Positions 21,116 to 21,242 of a stretch of DNA of 21,242 nt are shown in pieces. The DNA is from JBAWAP01 sp049589355. Lineage in GTDB: Bacteria > Chloroflexota > Anaerolineae > VGOG01. Both the position numbers and the translations under genes were made by a program. Numbering within the stretch: the first letter of the stretch is position 1; each line of letters begins with the position of its first letter. The notes below the pieces were generated by a model. The model was not told where the DNA came from, did no database searches, and saw nothing but the letters and a program-made list of their open reading frames with translations. The stretch is taken from NCBI GenBank assembly GCA_049589355.1, contig JBAWAP010000362.1, positions 1-21,242 of the forward strand. The letters are read 5' to 3'.

Positions 21116-21242
21116 ACAATGTTAAGTTAATGTCATTGCGAGCGTAGCGAAGCAATCTCCCGCCTCCAATTGCAGGCAACGGTGGAGATTGCTTCGTCGC
21201 TCCGCTCCTCGCAATGACGCCTGGCGCGAAAGTCAACATTGT
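21116..21242. repeat. MITE-like palindromic element at the right edge
   Basis: Inner arms GTCATTGCGAG...GAAGCAATCTCC (21132-21160) and GGAGATTGCTTC...CTCGCAATGAC (21184-21218) are near-complementary over about 30 bases. Outer arms ACAATGTT (21116-21123) and AACATTGT (21235-21242) extend to the window edge, so the element may be longer. No gene inside. CATTGCGAG/GAAGCAATCTCC palindromes are known as dispersed repeats in several phyla (from memory). Confidence 0.75.

Overview
The window looks like chromosomal DNA of a bacterium from the Chloroflexota (Anaerolineae-like). This is inferred from gene style: a DUF2723 membrane protein, proline-linked LysM secreted proteins, beta-helix-like secreted proteins, an RbsA/RbsC importer beside a xylose-isomerase-like protein, and many short palindromic repeats that stay open inside genes. 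No marker gene is present, so the phylum is a moderate guess. Apart from an IS5-family transposase tail at the left edge, every convincing gene lies on the minus strand, so the text below runs from high to low coordinates when following transcription.

Right third (about 21.1 to 14.8 kb) is a sugar uptake and catabolism locus: ABC ATPase (RbsA-type) and permease (RbsC-type) overlapping by 4 bp, a Gfo/Idh/MocA dehydrogenase, a xylose-isomerase-family enzyme with its catalytic residues intact, a terminator, and a PfkB-family kinase ending in a second terminator. No binding protein is visible; it may lie beyond the right edge, which itself carries a long palindromic MITE-like element.

Middle (14.75 to 6.7 kb to 3.8 kb) starts at a promoter near 14750 and reads as a long polycistronic array: GmhA-like SIS isomerase, ROK kinase, (REP/RAYT remnant), HAD phosphatase, a deoxyhypusine-synthase-like protein, RfaE-like PfkB kinase, GalE-like epimerase, then a VapBC-type toxin-antitoxin pair with its own promoter, a GT4 glycosyltransferase and a large DUF2723 membrane glycosyltransferase. 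The first block resembles the heptose-nucleotide pathway (isomerase, kinase, phosphatase, epimerase) but lacks a nucleotidyltransferase and adds a DHS-like protein of unknown role; together with the two glycosyltransferases it suggests making and attaching an unusual cell-surface sugar.

The middle block is full of small repeat insertions that sit exactly at gene ends or in frame inside genes: REP palindromes around a truncated REP-associated transposase, GGGAATCAG-type inverted repeats that now encode the C-termini of two proteins, a 7-bp tandem repeat in the GT4 gene, and two palindromic inserts in the ROK gene.

Left part (3.7 to 0.1 kb) holds two tandem paralogous genes for an Ig-like domain (one secreted, one without a signal peptide), a 300-base stretch with a string of hairpins ending in a terminator (candidate structured RNA), a secreted three-LysM protein, and a small membrane protein whose 3' end is cut by the IS5 element.
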